Part shown: positions 13,289 through 13,534 of the stretch, piece after piece
How positions within the stretch are numbered: the first letter of the stretch is position 1
Layout: every line of letters begins with the position of its first letter
Source: JBFMAE01 sp040756085
GTDB lineage: Bacteria; Desulfobacterota; BSN033; UBA1163
DNA length: 13,534 nucleotides
Reading direction: 5' to 3'
Assembly: GCA_040756085.1 (NCBI GenBank)
Contig: JBFMAE010000341.1
Location: 1 to 13,534, forward strand
Position numbers and translations under genes: made by a program
The notes under the pieces: generated by a model
Told to the model about the DNA's origin: nothing
Database searches by the model: none
The model's input: only the letters and a program-made list of their open reading frames with translations

Positions 13289-13534
13289 GTGGAAGAGATA
13301 AAAGAAATTAAGATAGATAACTTTGATAAGATCAGGATCTTGGAGCTGGATGCCTGCACCAATTGTGGGGAATGTATTAAGTGGTGCCCGGTGATCGAGG
13401 TGGCTCCAGAACTCACCTTATCGATTTCGCCTCCGGCCAAGATCAGAATGCTTAAAAAGATCCTCATCGCCCAGTATGGTCTGAGAAGGATACTTTTTGG
13501 CAAAAAGGACAATTTTTTTAACCGGCTTTTCAGA
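13289..13534 (+). CDS. HdrD/DsrK-type FeS oxidoreductase, N-terminal part (cut by window end)
   Basis: The frame stays open from a GTG at 13289 to the last base, giving 82 residues. A ferredoxin-type motif lies at C23-x2-C26-x2-C29-x3-C33-P (LDACTNCGECIKWCPV), the usual opening of HdrD, DsrK, TmcB and HmcF proteins, whose later parts hold CCG domains for a noncubane [4Fe-4S] thiol-disulfide or quinone-linked site. The following PPAKIRMLKKIL segment fits this family. GGAAGGAGG ends seven bases before the GTG, an excellent ribosome-binding site. Pairing with the upstream NarI/DsrM-type gene supports a DsrMK/TmcBC-like module. The CCG domains lie outside the window, so substrate inference is not possible here. 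Confidence 0.85.
   Translation, partial: MEEIKEIKIDNFDKIRILELDACTNCGECIKWCPVIEVAPELTLSISPPAKIRMLKKILIAQYGLRRILFGKKDNFFNRLFR

Overview
All genes in this window lie on the + strand. The sequence suggests an anaerobic bacterium, most likely from the former Deltaproteobacteria (Desulfobacterota, Syntrophobacterales-like). The reasons are a two-subunit B12-dependent methylmalonyl-CoA mutase, a tungsten-type aldehyde:ferredoxin oxidoreductase (AOR) homologue, a UroD-type methyltransferase, a DUF169 protein, and a dense set of iron-sulfur, haem c and NrfD/NarI/HdrD-type redox subunits. The taxonomic call is inference from gene content and spacer-repeat style, not from a marker gene.

Region 1 (1-2384) is a methylmalonyl-CoA module: catalytic large subunit (5' end cut by the window), separate cobalamin-binding small subunit, and epimerase. 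Together they would interconvert (R)- and (S)-methylmalonyl-CoA and succinyl-CoA. Region 2 (2453-4385) holds a UroD/MtaA-type Zn methyltransferase and a DUF169 protein whose link to the mutase is unknown.

Region 3 (4386-7597) opens with a near-consensus sigma70 promoter (TTGACT, 17-bp spacer, TATAAT). It continues with a small two-cluster ferredoxin, a short AOR-like protein that has lost the usual Cys-x2-Cys-x3-Cys cluster motif, and a BPL_N (class I amidotransferase-like) protein. The last of these overlaps the next gene by 4 bp.

Region 4 (7594-13534) is a membrane redox complex: a four-cluster FeS subunit (PsrB/QrcC type), an NrfD-type membrane subunit, a Tat-exported molybdopterin oxidoreductase (PsrA/QrcB type), a membrane-anchored pentahaem cytochrome c, a haem c-bearing NarI/DsrM-type cytochrome b, and the start of an HdrD/DsrK-type FeS protein cut by the window end. 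The four subunits from 7594 to 12349 match the composition of the Qrc menaquinone reductase complex (in a different gene order), and the last two match DsrMK, TmcCB or the ETF:menaquinone oxidoreductase. One coherent reading is that acyl-CoA/ETF or cytoplasmic thiol/ferredoxin electrons pass through menaquinone to periplasmic cytochromes; this is inference.

Between the genes, five spacers carry short-unit repeat arrays (7- or 8-bp units, usually a different unit in each spacer). Four of them also contain units in the opposite orientation that can fold back. A separate repeat, present upstream of both the AOR-like gene and the NrfD gene, ends in the ribosome-binding site. No rRNA, tRNA, CRISPR array, transposase or clear rho-independent terminator was seen, and no gene-free stretch exceeds about 245 bases.
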